64,000 bases of DNA from assembly GCA_028716845.1 (NCBI GenBank), contig JAQUPF010000001.1, forward strand, positions 333,118 through 397,117, written 5' to 3'. The position numbers and the translations under genes were made by a program. The DNA comes from a bacterium (GTDB taxonomy: Bacteria > Auribacterota > Tritonobacteria > UBA1439). Each line of letters starts with the position of its first letter. Positions within the stretch are counted from its first letter, which is position 1. The notes below the pieces were generated by a model. It ran no database searches. It was not told the origin of the DNA and worked only from the letters and a program-made list of their open reading frames with translations. Positions 8,815 through 16,937 of the stretch are shown piece after piece.

Positions 8815-10315
8815 AGCGGCGCGCCTCCCGCTCCGGGAAATGCCCCTCCAGGAACGCCTCGATCTCCCGGTCGCCGTGGCCGCGGGTGTCATCCCCGACG
8901 AGGAGCCAGACCCGCTCCCGCCCCGCCGTGTAGCGGCGGAGCGTCTCCGCGAGGTCGTACCGGTCGCACTCCGCGATGCCGACCTGGCGCAGCCCCCCCC
9001 GGTAGTAGATGTTGAGCGGGATCATGTGGCCCGCGATGTTGACGAGGACGAGGTCGCCCCGCCGCTCGCCCGCGGCGATGACGGCCGCGGCGGCGCGGAA
9101 ATCCGGCTTCGAGTGGTCGTTGTCGAAGACGCCGGGATAGAAGGGGAACGGGGCGGCGGCGAGGGAGACGGCGCAGACGGCCGCCGCGAGGAGCGCCCGC
9201 GCCCACGCCCCGCGGAGCGCCCAGACGGCTCCCGCCGCGAGGAGCAGGACGCCCGACGCCTCCCACATGTGGTACCGGGGCTTCATGTACCAGAGCGTCC
9301 ACCTGAGGGCGCCGAAGGCGGCGATCACGCCGAGCGGGACGAGGAGGAGGAGGAGCGCGAAGGCGACCGCGCGCCCCTTTCCCCGCCGGACGAGGCGGAC
9401 GGAGCCCGCCGCGAGGAGGGCGGCGAGACCCCCCCCGACCGCGCGCCGGACGCCGTCGCCGACGATCTCCCTGCTGTACATGGGGCCGAGGACGAGCGAG
9501 TCCGCGATGTACCGCAGGCCGGCGAGCGTCGCCCGGATGAACGCCCCCGCCTCCGCGGGGCCCGGCGGCGCGTACCCGCTCGAGACGGCGAGCTGTTTCC
9601 CGAAGGCGAGGGCGAGCCAGGGGAGGCAGAGCCCCGCCGCCGCGGCCATGCTCAGCGCGAACGGCCGGAGGCGCGCGCGCGCGAAGACGAGGACGTAGAG
9701 GGCGTGTGCGGCGAGGACGAGAGCGGCGAAGTAGAAGCTGTAGCAAACGAGGAGCGCCGCGGCCGCGTAGGCCGCCCACGGTCCCGCCCCCCGCTCCGCG
9801 TCGAGGGCCCGGAGGAGCAGCCAGGAGGCGGCGACGGCCGCGCAGTTCGCCATCATGTAGGCGCGCGCCTCCTGCGAGAAGTAGATGTTGAGCGGGGAGA
9901 CGGCGAGGAAGAGCGCCGCGAGGAGGGCGGGCACGGGGTCCCCGAACAGGCGGCGGCCGAGGAGGTAGAAGAGCGGCACGGCGAGGACACCGAGGACGGC
10001 GGAGAGCGAGCGGACGGCGAGGTCGCTCCCCCCGAACGCCTTCATCCATGCCGCGAGGGCGAGGAAGTAGGCGGGGGGCGTCCCCTCGTTCCGGACGCAG
10101 GCGCGCACGATGGCGCGGAGCGAGGGGCGGGGGTTCACGAACCGCCGGTGCGTCGCGTCCACGAGCGAGGCGGTCATGAAGTGCATGTCCACGCCCCGGG
10201 CATCGTAGACGGAGAACGCCTCGTCGCCCCAGAGGCCCTGGTGCGTGATGCCGGAGAAGCGCAGGCCGGCGGCGAGGGCGGTGACGAGGATGAGCGCGAT
10301 CCGTTCCCGGTACAT
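8753..10315 (-). CDS. GT39/PMT-like membrane glycosyltransferase (ArnT-related)
   Basis: 520 residues with around ten or more hydrophobic segments. It starts with a short helix, then the typical first-loop acidic motif of the PMT/ArnT superfamily (GLWGDEAFSVYDARG), followed by alternating Ala/Leu-rich membrane segments and a C-terminal soluble region of about 100 residues. Members use polyprenyl-phosphate-linked sugars to glycosylate proteins or lipids at the outer face of the inner membrane, which fits the neighbouring lipid-carrier sugar transferase. A possible promoter on this strand is TTGTTG, 18 nt, TAGCAT (10342-10371), downstream of repeat R4, which points towards it. Acceptor unknown. 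Confidence 0.82.
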   Translation of the reverse strand: MYRERIALILVTALAAGLRFSGITHQGLWGDEAFSVYDARGVDMHFMTASLVDATHRRFVNPRPSLRAIVRACVRNEGTPPAYFLALAAWMKAFGGSDLAVRSLSAVLGVLAVPLFYLLGRRLFGDPVPALLAALFLAVSPLNIYFSQEARAYMMANCAAVAASWLLLRALDAERGAGPWAAYAAAALLVCYSFYFAALVLAAHALYVLVFARARLRPFALSMAAAAGLCLPWLALAFGKQLAVSSGYAPPGPAEAGAFIRATLAGLRYIADSLVLGPMYSREIVGDGVRRAVGGGLAALLAAGSVRLVRRGKGRAVAFALLLLLVPLGVIAAFGALRWTLWYMKPRYHMWEASGVLLLAAGAVWALRGAWARALLAAAVCAVSLAAAPFPFYPGVFDNDHSKPDFRAAAAVIAAGERRGDLVLVNIAGHMIPLNIYYRGGLRQVGIAECDRYDLAETLRRYTAGRERVWLLVGDDTRGHGDREIEAFLEGHFPEREARRFRKLALALYARGGTVNGPGR

Positions 10316-10397
10316 GGCGGCCTCCGCGGCGGGACGGGGATATGCTAGCAGGGAGGCGGCCCGCCCAACAACGGGAAACGGCGGCCGCGTCCGTCGC

Positions 10398-10550
10398 GGA
10401 GAGCCGAAGCACCTCTTTCAAAGAGCCAATCCACCACGGATGCGCACGGATGATTACGGATTTCCACCGATACGATTGAAGTCGGATCCGTGAGTATCCG
10501 TACGAATCCGTTTCAATCCGCGGCTCGTGGTTCATCGTTCTGCTGCGGCT
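10398..10550 (-). repeat. Dispersed CGGAT/ATCCG hairpin repeat, full-length copy R4 with extension
   Basis: The same element as R1/R3/R6 in opposite orientation. Its 3' end (GGTGGATT, minus strand) is followed by a 28-nt extension containing CTCTTTGAAAGAGGTGCTTC that is also found after R6. It points to the minus-strand glycosyltransferase at 10315. The gap 10316-10708 holds nothing else except the promoter area of the 10709 gene. Confidence 0.85.
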
Positions 10551-10684
10551 CGTGCGATATACGAAGTGCGAAGGACGAACGACGAACTGCATTTTCAGGA
10601 TCCGTGTTCGTCCATGGCCGAATGGCCGTTTTTTCGCCTGGTGACACGCCTGTGATTATCATGTGCGGATCGGTGAAGCGGTGG

Positions 10685-10703
10685 TACAATGTATTTTAGG
10701 AGG
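10685..10703 (+). promoter_or_regulatory. -10 box and strong Shine-Dalgarno for the first GH26-like gene
   Basis: TACAAT at 10685-10690. AGGAGG at 10698-10703 is 5 nt before ATG 10709, which decides that start over the GTG at 10703 and the ATG at 10715. Confidence 0.5.
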
Positions 10704-10708
10704 TGGAC

Positions 10709-12052
10709 ATGTACATGCGCGCACTTGCTTCCGCTCTTCTCGCCGCGGCGATCGCCGCGGGCCCGGCACGGGGGGCCGTTTCCCTGGGGGTCTTTCTCGA
10801 CGGCGCCCCCGACGCTCAGATAACGGGCCTCTTCGGCGCCACCCGCCCGCACGCCATCGTGCAGTACGCGCTGGTGTGGGCGTACTCGAACGCCGGCTCG
10901 CACACCGAGCTGATGAACAGGGTCCGCGGCAGGAACGCCACGCCGATGTGCGTCTGGGGCTCCGGCTGGGAGCGCAACCTGAACGACATCGCGAACGGCG
11001 CGCACGATGCGTACATCACGGGCATCGCGAACGCGGTGCGCGACTTCGGTCACCCGGTCATCCTCGCCTTCAACGCGGAGTTCAACCTCACGACGAACCC
11101 CTACAACGCGAGCCATTACGGGAATGATGCCGGCGCTTACATCGCGGCGTGGAGGCATGTGGTCGACCGCTTCAGGGCAGCGGGCGCGACGAACGCGCAG
11201 TGGGCCTGGTGCCCGAACTACGCGTCGAATCCCCCCGCGTCCTGGAATCAGCCGGAGAACTACTATCCCGGCGACGAGTACGTGGACTGGCTCGGGACGC
11301 TCGGGTTCGACTGCAACTGGGCCGGCGGCGGCGGCACCGCGAACCTTTCATTCAACGATCTCTTCGGCCCCATTCTCTCCTCCATGGCATCCCTCAAGCC
11401 CGATAAGCCGCAGATCGTGATGTGGTTCGCCACGGCGGGGAGCGCCGCGCAGAAGCCGGCGTGGATCCAGTCGAGCTACGGCTCGATGGCGAACTACCCG
11501 AACCTCCGGGCGGTGGTCTGGTACAACAAGAGGGACGATGCCCCCGCGAACGCCGATTACCGCGTCTGGGACACCGCCGGCGTGCAGGCGTCGGTGACGA
11601 ACGCCTACAGGAACGCGATATCGGCCCCGCTCTTCCTCACCACCCTCCCCCCCTACGACGAGCTCGTCCCGAACGGCAATGGGAACGGGGGCGGCGGCAC
11701 GCTCGCCATCACGCCGTCGCCCGTGACGGTCTGGAGGGGCGACACGCTCAGCATCGGCTGGGCGTTCCAGGGGATCACGCAGCGCGTGGACGCCTACCTG
11801 CGCGTGACGACGCCCGAGGATGACCTCTACTACATGGACGCGAGGCAGCAATTCAACCTCCGCGTCGCGCCCGTCGCCTCCAACTACAACGTGAGCGGCA
11901 ACCCCTCCGGCACGCTCCGGTTCACGGTCCCGCGGAACATCTCCGCCGGCGATTACACCTTCGAGGCGATGTGCGTCCCCGCGGGGCGCTCCGTCGCGGA
12001 TCCGGCGAACTGGATCGGCGGGGCGGACGAGGATGTCGTCCAGGTCCGATAG
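10709..12052 (+). CDS. Secreted GH26-like (beta-mannanase fold) protein 1, probable nucleophile lost
   Basis: 447 residues: a signal peptide, a TIM-barrel-like domain to about residue 320, and a C-terminal beta-sandwich-like module with VDAYL and GDYTFEAMCVPAG. The barrel follows the GH26 pattern. Glu124 (FNAEFN) aligns with the acid/base Glu, and WAWCPNY and VVWYNKRDD match later strands. The strand that carries the nucleophile in GH26 reads KPQIVMWFA, with Trp239 where gene 2 has Glu286, so normal retaining hydrolysis is doubtful. It may bind glycan rather than cut it. First of three tandem paralogues; the divergence is too great to judge substrate. Confidence 0.75.
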   Translation: MYMRALASALLAAAIAAGPARGAVSLGVFLDGAPDAQITGLFGATRPHAIVQYALVWAYSNAGSHTELMNRVRGRNATPMCVWGSGWERNLNDIANGAHDAYITGIANAVRDFGHPVILAFNAEFNLTTNPYNASHYGNDAGAYIAAWRHVVDRFRAAGATNAQWAWCPNYASNPPASWNQPENYYPGDEYVDWLGTLGFDCNWAGGGGTANLSFNDLFGPILSSMASLKPDKPQIVMWFATAGSAAQKPAWIQSSYGSMANYPNLRAVVWYNKRDDAPANADYRVWDTAGVQASVTNAYRNAISAPLFLTTLPPYDELVPNGNGNGGGGTLAITPSPVTVWRGDTLSIGWAFQGITQRVDAYLRVTTPEDDLYYMDARQQFNLRVAPVASNYNVSGNPSGTLRFTVPRNISAGDYTFEAMCVPAGRSVADPANWIGGADEDVVQVR

Positions 12053-12086
12053 CCCTCCGGCCGGTCTTCAGCCGCGCGCGGCGCCG

Positions 12087-13709
12087 ATGATGATTTATTC
12101 AGGTATCTTCCGCGGGACCGCCGCGCTGCTCTCCCTCGCCGCCGCGCTCCTTTCTCCGTCCCTCTCCGCCGCCCCCGAGCGGCCGGGGATCATGCTCGGC
12201 GCCTTCATCCCCGCCACGTGGGAATACGACGAGGACATCGAGGCGTTCGACGAGGCGGCAGGAAGATCCCACACCCACATCATGATCTTCTGCCATTTCA
12301 AGTACGATTTCTGGGAGGGGCCGTTCCTCCTCGAGAAGGTGGGCGAGAAGGAAAAGAGCCCCGTCATCTGCTGGCAGTCGGGTGACATCGAGGGGAGGCC
12401 GCACCCCGACTACTCCAACGCGAGTTTCATTAGGGGTGAACACGATGCGGTCATAAAGGACATGGCCCAGCAGGTGAAGCGGTTCATAGACCGGTTCGGC
12501 CTTCCGGTCTACATCCGCTGGGCGCACGAGCCGAACATCAAGAGCTCCCCCGCCTGGCCCGGCCACAAATGGAACAACCGGAGCGTGGAGGAGTACATCC
12601 AGATGTTCCGCCATGTCCACACGGTCTTTCACAAGGAACTGGACGAGGCGACGCGGGAGAAGGTTGTCTGGACCTGGTCAGTGAACTACTTCGGCTCGAG
12701 GGAGGGCCTCGACACCTACAGCGACTGGAAGCGCCTCTACCCGGGCGACGACTTCGTGGACATGACCGGCCTGAGCGGCCTGAACTACGGCGACCACCCC
12801 ACCGCGGGCCCCCGATTCCCCGTCACCGTCCAGTGGCTCTACCTCCCGATCCTCCGCGACATGATGGCCGGCGAGTACGGGGGCGGCGTCCCGCTCCGCG
12901 ACATGGCGCGACTGACCGGCGGCAAGCCGCAGGGCATCTTCGAGTTCGGCAGCGTGGACAACGGGCCCTCGTACGCGGGAGAGCTCGCGCGGTCGATGCC
13001 GGAGTACTTCTCGGCGATCCCGAAGGCGGACTGGATACGGCAGGGGTACGACGCCCTCGCGAATACGGAGGAGTTCGCCTTCGTCCGCCTCGTCCTCTGG
13101 TACAACGACATCGCGACGAGCGACGACGTGCTCTCCGACTACCGCGTCTCCCGGAACCCGAACAGAAAGGGTGAGGGCGAGGTGCCGGAACACGTCACGC
13201 GCGCCTACCGGGAGGCGATCCGCGATCCGGTCTTCCTCGACGCCCCCCTGACACTCGAGGAGATGACGCCCGGCGGATTCCACCGCGCGCGATCCATGCC
13301 GGTGCCGAGGACCTATCCGCAGCACGAGTTCTGGCCGAGCGTCCGCGACGGCGGGACGCTCCGCCGCGGCGAGACGCTCTCGGCCGCCTACTTCCTCCAT
13401 CCGCCCTCGGCGGGGGGACGGTCCCGCTGCGACGCCTACGTCGCCGCCCGGCTGCCGGCGGGCGACCTGTTCGCCTTCGTCCCCCCCTCCAGATGGATCC
13501 CGTTCACGCTCAGCGGCGGTTCCGTCCCCGCCGCCCGGAAGGGCCTGGACGTCACCGGGGAGTCACGCGGGATGGCCTTCGTGATGCGGCCCGGCGAGGG
13601 CCTCCCGTCCGGCTCGTACACCATCTACTCGATCCTCGTCCCGCCCGGCGCGGATCCGAGGGGCGGCGGGCCCGACCTGCGCGAATCCCGCTTCTCCCTC
13701 GCCGACTGA
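12087..13709 (+). CDS. Secreted GH26-like glycoside hydrolase 2, both catalytic Glu present
   Basis: 540 residues from ATG 12087 (ATG 12090 is equally possible; there is no clear Shine-Dalgarno). Signal peptide, then a GH26-like barrel. Putative acid/base is Glu148 in RWAHEPN and putative nucleophile is Glu286 in KPQGIFEFG, the arrangement known for beta-mannanases and related GH26 enzymes. VWTWSVNY and VLWYNDIATSD are also conserved. The C-terminal module (about residues 420-540) has CDAYVAARLP and GSYTIYSILVPPG. Of the three tandem copies this is the only one that keeps both Glu residues, so it is the likely active enzyme. It begins 34 nt after gene 1 and may be co-transcribed. Confidence 0.82.
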   Translation: MMIYSGIFRGTAALLSLAAALLSPSLSAAPERPGIMLGAFIPATWEYDEDIEAFDEAAGRSHTHIMIFCHFKYDFWEGPFLLEKVGEKEKSPVICWQSGDIEGRPHPDYSNASFIRGEHDAVIKDMAQQVKRFIDRFGLPVYIRWAHEPNIKSSPAWPGHKWNNRSVEEYIQMFRHVHTVFHKELDEATREKVVWTWSVNYFGSREGLDTYSDWKRLYPGDDFVDMTGLSGLNYGDHPTAGPRFPVTVQWLYLPILRDMMAGEYGGGVPLRDMARLTGGKPQGIFEFGSVDNGPSYAGELARSMPEYFSAIPKADWIRQGYDALANTEEFAFVRLVLWYNDIATSDDVLSDYRVSRNPNRKGEGEVPEHVTRAYREAIRDPVFLDAPLTLEEMTPGGFHRARSMPVPRTYPQHEFWPSVRDGGTLRRGETLSAAYFLHPPSAGGRSRCDAYVAARLPAGDLFAFVPPSRWIPFTLSGGSVPAARKGLDVTGESRGMAFVMRPGEGLPSGSYTIYSILVPPGADPRGGGPDLRESRFSLAD

Positions 13710-13750
13710 TCCCCTCACCCGCGCTGCTGGCGCCGCCGCACAGGCGGTGC

Positions 13751-13756
13751 TATATT
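13751..13756 (+). promoter_or_regulatory. -10 box, near-leaderless start for GH26-like gene 3
   Basis: TATATT, 9 nt before ATG 13766. Transcription from it would begin about at the start codon. No -35 match seen. Confidence 0.35.
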
Positions 13757-13765
13757 ACGTTTGGA

Positions 13766-15361
13766 ATGAACGCGATGAGACCGATCCGCACGCTCCTCAT
13801 GCCGGCGATTCTCCTCGCCGCGGGCGGCCCGGTCCGGGCGGAGGCGCCCGCCGGCCATCCCGGCATCATGCTCGGCGCATTCATACCGGCGGTGAACGGA
13901 GACGGAAAATACCGGGAATCGATCAAGGCGTTCGACGACGCCACGGGGAAACGGCACACGCACGTCATGATGTACTGCAACTTCACGTTCGACATCGACG
14001 CGTATCCGCATCTCGTCCGGCAGATTGTCGACGCCGGGAAGGTGCCGATCATCACCTGGCAGTCGGGGAACGAGATGGGGGGGGCCGATCCCCGTTATTC
14101 CAACGAGAGCTTCGTCAGGGGGGCGCACGACGCCGTCATCGATAAAATGGCGGAGCGGTGCGCGGAATTGCGTGAAACAATCTACATGCGCTGGGCGCAC
14201 GAGATGAACATCAGGAGCGCCCCGGCGTGGCCGGGGCACGAATGGAACAGGGAGAGCCCCGACGATTTCATACAGATGTGGCGGCACGTGCACGCGCGGT
14301 TCCGTAATAAGAAGGCGACGAACGTGAAATGGATCTGGTCGGTCAACTACGAGAGCTCGCCGGAATGGTTCAGCGACTACAACGTCCTCTACCCCGGCGA
14401 CGATTACGTGGACATGATCGGCGTGAGCGGCCTGAACTACGGGAACCACCCCAACGCCGGGCCCCGCTTTCCCGTCACCGTCCAGTGGCTCTACCTGCCC
14501 CCGATGCGCGACCTCATGGCCGGGAGCTACGCCGCAGAGGACGCCGCGCGGACGCACCGCCGCCTCGCCGCGCTGGGCGGCGGCAAGCCGCAGGGATCGT
14601 TCAGCATCGGCACCGTCGGCGCGCCGTGGGAGACGACGGTGCCGGGCGGCTCGACCTCCTCCATCCCGAAGGCGGACTGGATCCTGCAGGGCTACGACGC
14701 CCTCGCCCACATGGAGGAATTCGGTTTCGTCAGGCTCCTCGTCTGGTACAACGACATCGCGACGAGCGGCGGGATCCCCTCCGATTTCCGCGCGGCCCGA
14801 AACCCCGGCAGGAGCGAGCCCCCCGTGCCCCCGCACATCACGGAGGCGTACGCCCGGGCGATCAGCGATCCGGTCTTCATCGAGGAGGAGCTCTCGTTCG
14901 AGGATATGGACCCGGGGCCGTTCCGCGAGGCGTCCTCGCTCGTCACGCCGGCCGACTACCCGCAGCACGAGTTCATGCTCGACGTGCGCCGCGGGGGAAC
15001 GGTGCGGGCGGGAGGGAGCGTCTCGGGCGCCTATTTCCTCGTTCCGGCGATCGACACGGGCCCGCTCAACTGGGACACGGACGCCTACATCGTCGCGCGG
15101 TTGCCGAACGGCGAGTATTACGCCTTCATCCCGCCCGCGGCGTGGCGGCGCTTCGACCCGAACCTCGGCCCGCCGCCACCGACGGTGCGCCGGTTCAGCG
15201 TGAAGCGGCCCTCCCGCGGCATGGCCTTCGCCCAGCGGCTCGGCGCGGGGCTGCCCGGGGGCGAGTACACGGTCTATTCGGTCCTCGTGAAGCCCGGGAC
15301 GGACCCGAGGGAGCCGGGGCAGCCCGATCTCAGGACGACCGCCTTCACCCTTTCGGATTGA
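13766..15361 (+). CDS. Secreted GH26-like protein 3, nucleophile replaced by Ser
   Basis: 531 residues; signal peptide ending VRAEAPAG. It is closely related to gene 2 over its whole length (GIMLGAFIP, RWAHEMN, FPVTVQWLYLP, WYNDIATS). Putative acid/base Glu146 is kept, but the nucleophile position reads KPQGSFSIG, with Ser280 in place of Glu286 of gene 2. The C-terminal module has TDAYIVARLPNGEYYAF and GGEYTVYSVLVKPG. It may be a catalytically dead binding partner, or it may use another mechanism. The ATG at 13775 is an alternative start. A small lipoprotein follows after 7 nt. Confidence 0.8.
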   Translation: MNAMRPIRTLLMPAILLAAGGPVRAEAPAGHPGIMLGAFIPAVNGDGKYRESIKAFDDATGKRHTHVMMYCNFTFDIDAYPHLVRQIVDAGKVPIITWQSGNEMGGADPRYSNESFVRGAHDAVIDKMAERCAELRETIYMRWAHEMNIRSAPAWPGHEWNRESPDDFIQMWRHVHARFRNKKATNVKWIWSVNYESSPEWFSDYNVLYPGDDYVDMIGVSGLNYGNHPNAGPRFPVTVQWLYLPPMRDLMAGSYAAEDAARTHRRLAALGGGKPQGSFSIGTVGAPWETTVPGGSTSSIPKADWILQGYDALAHMEEFGFVRLLVWYNDIATSGGIPSDFRAARNPGRSEPPVPPHITEAYARAISDPVFIEEELSFEDMDPGPFREASSLVTPADYPQHEFMLDVRRGGTVRAGGSVSGAYFLVPAIDTGPLNWDTDAYIVARLPNGEYYAFIPPAAWRRFDPNLGPPPPTVRRFSVKRPSRGMAFAQRLGAGLPGGEYTVYSVLVKPGTDPREPGQPDLRTTAFTLSD

Positions 15362-15368
15362 GCGGACG

Positions 15369-15605
15369 ATGAGAGCGATCGCCGTTTTCCTCGCGGCGTG
15401 CCTGCTGGCCGTCGCCGTCGCCTCGTGCGTCCAGGTTACGACCGCCCGGCGGGCGGAGACGGTCGCCCGCACCGAGGAGGGGGAGGAGGCGCGCCGCTCC
15501 GAGGTCGTCGTGCGGACCTGGGGCTGGGACCTCCTCGGAGGCCTCCTCAAGGCGCTCTTCTTCCCGTTCAAGGTCCTCGGGAAGGCGGTGGACGCGATCA
15601 CCTGA
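15369..15605 (+). CDS. Small lipoprotein
   Basis: 78 residues. The N-terminal hydrophobic segment ends in a lipobox-like AVASC, giving a mature protein of about 58 residues anchored through Cys20. The mature part has a charged central stretch (EEGEEARRSEVVVR) and a hydrophobic C-terminal segment (LLGGLLKALFFPFKVLGKAVDAIT). It lies 7 nt after the third GH26-like gene and probably shares its transcript. Function unknown. Confidence 0.65.
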   Translation: MRAIAVFLAACLLAVAVASCVQVTTARRAETVARTEEGEEARRSEVVVRTWGWDLLGGLLKALFFPFKVLGKAVDAIT

Positions 15606-15642
15606 GGCCCCCGGCATTGCCATGACGCCGATCGGGACACGC

Positions 15643-16704
15643 ATGGAAATGCAGTCGGCGCTGGTCGCGCTGCTGCTCCCCTGCGCCGCCCTGGCGGCTG
15701 ATCCGTGGCCGGGGGGCCCGGGGACCGACATCGGCGGCAACCTCCCCTCCCCGTGCGAGCCGAGCGGCGTCGTCTGGCACACGCGCCTCGAGCGGCTGTT
15801 CGTCGCGAGCGACGACGGCCGGGTCATCCGGATGGACGCCGACGGGAACGGCGTGACATCCCGGTCGCCCGGGGGCGACATCGAGGGGATCGCGGTCGCC
15901 GACGCGGACACCGATTACATCTACCTCGGCATCGAGCACCCCGACTCGATCAGGGAGTTCGACGTGGCGGAGGGGGCGCTGACGGGGAAGTCGTGGGACC
16001 TCACCCCCTGGATGCAGAGCGCGAGCAGCAACCTCGGCCTCGAGGCGCTCACCTTCATCCCGAACGGCCACCACCCATATGCCGACGGCGGCTCGGGCGG
16101 CCTTTTCTACGCGGGCCTCCAGGAGGACGGGAGGATCTACGTCTTCGACGTGGACCTCTCGACCGGCGGCGCCGTGTCGCACGTCGACGTGATCACGCCC
16201 GTCGCGGGCAGGGCCGACCTCTCCGGCCTCCACTACGCGACGGAGACCCGGACGCTCTACGCGGTGTTCGACGGTTCAAGCCGGATCCGCGAGATGACCG
16301 CGGGCGGGTCGTTCATCGCCGAGTATGAGCTGCCGGGGAGCGGCCAGGAGGGGGTGACGGTGGTCCCGTCATGCCCCTCCGGATCGGCGGCGGTCTCCAT
16401 CGCCGAGGACTCCGGCGGTGTCGTCCGGTACGACGGCTACCCGGTCGCGTGCGCCGACGTCGACGCCGACGGCCTGTCCGACGTCGAGGAGGCCCTCCTC
16501 GGGACGGATCCCGACTCGCCGGACACCGACGGCGACGGCTTCAGCGATTCGATCGAGCATTTCTGCGGGAGCGACCCGCTCCTCGAGACGAGCGTTCCCG
16601 ACCCGCTCGCCGTCAACTTCCAGCCCGGCGCCGCCCGCATCCCCGCCCGCCACTGCCCCGACGCGGGCGCCGCCTTCTCCCCGCGCGGCCACGGCTGGCT
16701 GTAG
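15643..16704 (+). CDS. Secreted SdiA-regulated-like/phytase-like beta-propeller with TSP3 repeats and FQP/RGxGW tail
   Basis: 353 residues from ATG 15643, which begins a compact signal peptide ending CAALAADP; ATG 15622 and 15649 are alternatives. The middle resembles the SdiA-regulated or esterase-like-phytase propeller group: SGVVWHTRLERLFVASDDG, DIEGIAVADA, LGLEALTFIP, DLSGLHYATETRTLYAVFD, GQEGVTVV. Two TSP3-type repeats (DVDADGLSD, DTDGDGFSD) follow, and the tail FQP...SPRGHGWL ends at the stop codon. It is the fourth protein here with this tail, about 8.4 kb from the third. Repeat R5 begins about 7 nt after the stop. Enzymatic activity is uncertain. Confidence 0.8.
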   Translation: MEMQSALVALLLPCAALAADPWPGGPGTDIGGNLPSPCEPSGVVWHTRLERLFVASDDGRVIRMDADGNGVTSRSPGGDIEGIAVADADTDYIYLGIEHPDSIREFDVAEGALTGKSWDLTPWMQSASSNLGLEALTFIPNGHHPYADGGSGGLFYAGLQEDGRIYVFDVDLSTGGAVSHVDVITPVAGRADLSGLHYATETRTLYAVFDGSSRIREMTAGGSFIAEYELPGSGQEGVTVVPSCPSGSAAVSIAEDSGGVVRYDGYPVACADVDADGLSDVEEALLGTDPDSPDTDGDGFSDSIEHFCGSDPLLETSVPDPLAVNFQPGAARIPARHCPDAGAAFSPRGHGWL

Positions 16705-16710
16705 GCCCCC

Positions 16711-16838
16711 CGGCGGAACGATGAACCCCGAGCCACGGATTGAAACGGATCAGTACGGATACTCACGGATCCGACCTCAAGCATATCAGTGGGAATCCGT
16801 AATCATCCGTGAAAATCCGCGGTGGATTGTTTCTTCAG
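16711..16838 (+). repeat. Dispersed CGGAT/ATCCG hairpin repeat, full-length copy R5
   Basis: Starts GGCGGAACGATGAACCCC right behind the tail gene. It has CGGAT units, a slightly changed core (CTCAAGCATATCAGTGGG), and ATCCG units ending GGTGGATT at 16828. That end lies 66 nt before the -10 box of the ATP-grasp gene. Confidence 0.85.
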
Positions 16839-16894
16839 TCGGCGGATGAGGCGCGCGTCTTCACTTCGCGCTGGCGCGCGGCGCGTCGCGCGTT

Positions 16895-16900
16895 TATAAT
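16895..16900 (+). promoter_or_regulatory. -10 box of the first ATP-grasp gene
   Basis: Perfect TATAAT, with transcription expected near 16907. GAGG at 16925-16928 then serves the GTG start at 16938. Confidence 0.5.
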
Positions 16901-16937
16901 CGTTACCGGCCGTGCCACGGATGCGAGGCGGACGCGC

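Noticed and set aside
8840..10348. Long plus-strand open frame opposite the GT39 gene
   Set aside because: Low-complexity Arg/Glu/Ala composition, no motifs, and it is antisense to a membrane protein with clear family motifs. High GC opens such frames by chance.
13715..15640. Long minus-strand frame opposite GH26-like gene 3
   Set aside because: Compositionally biased shadow; the plus strand carries a signal peptide and conserved motifs.
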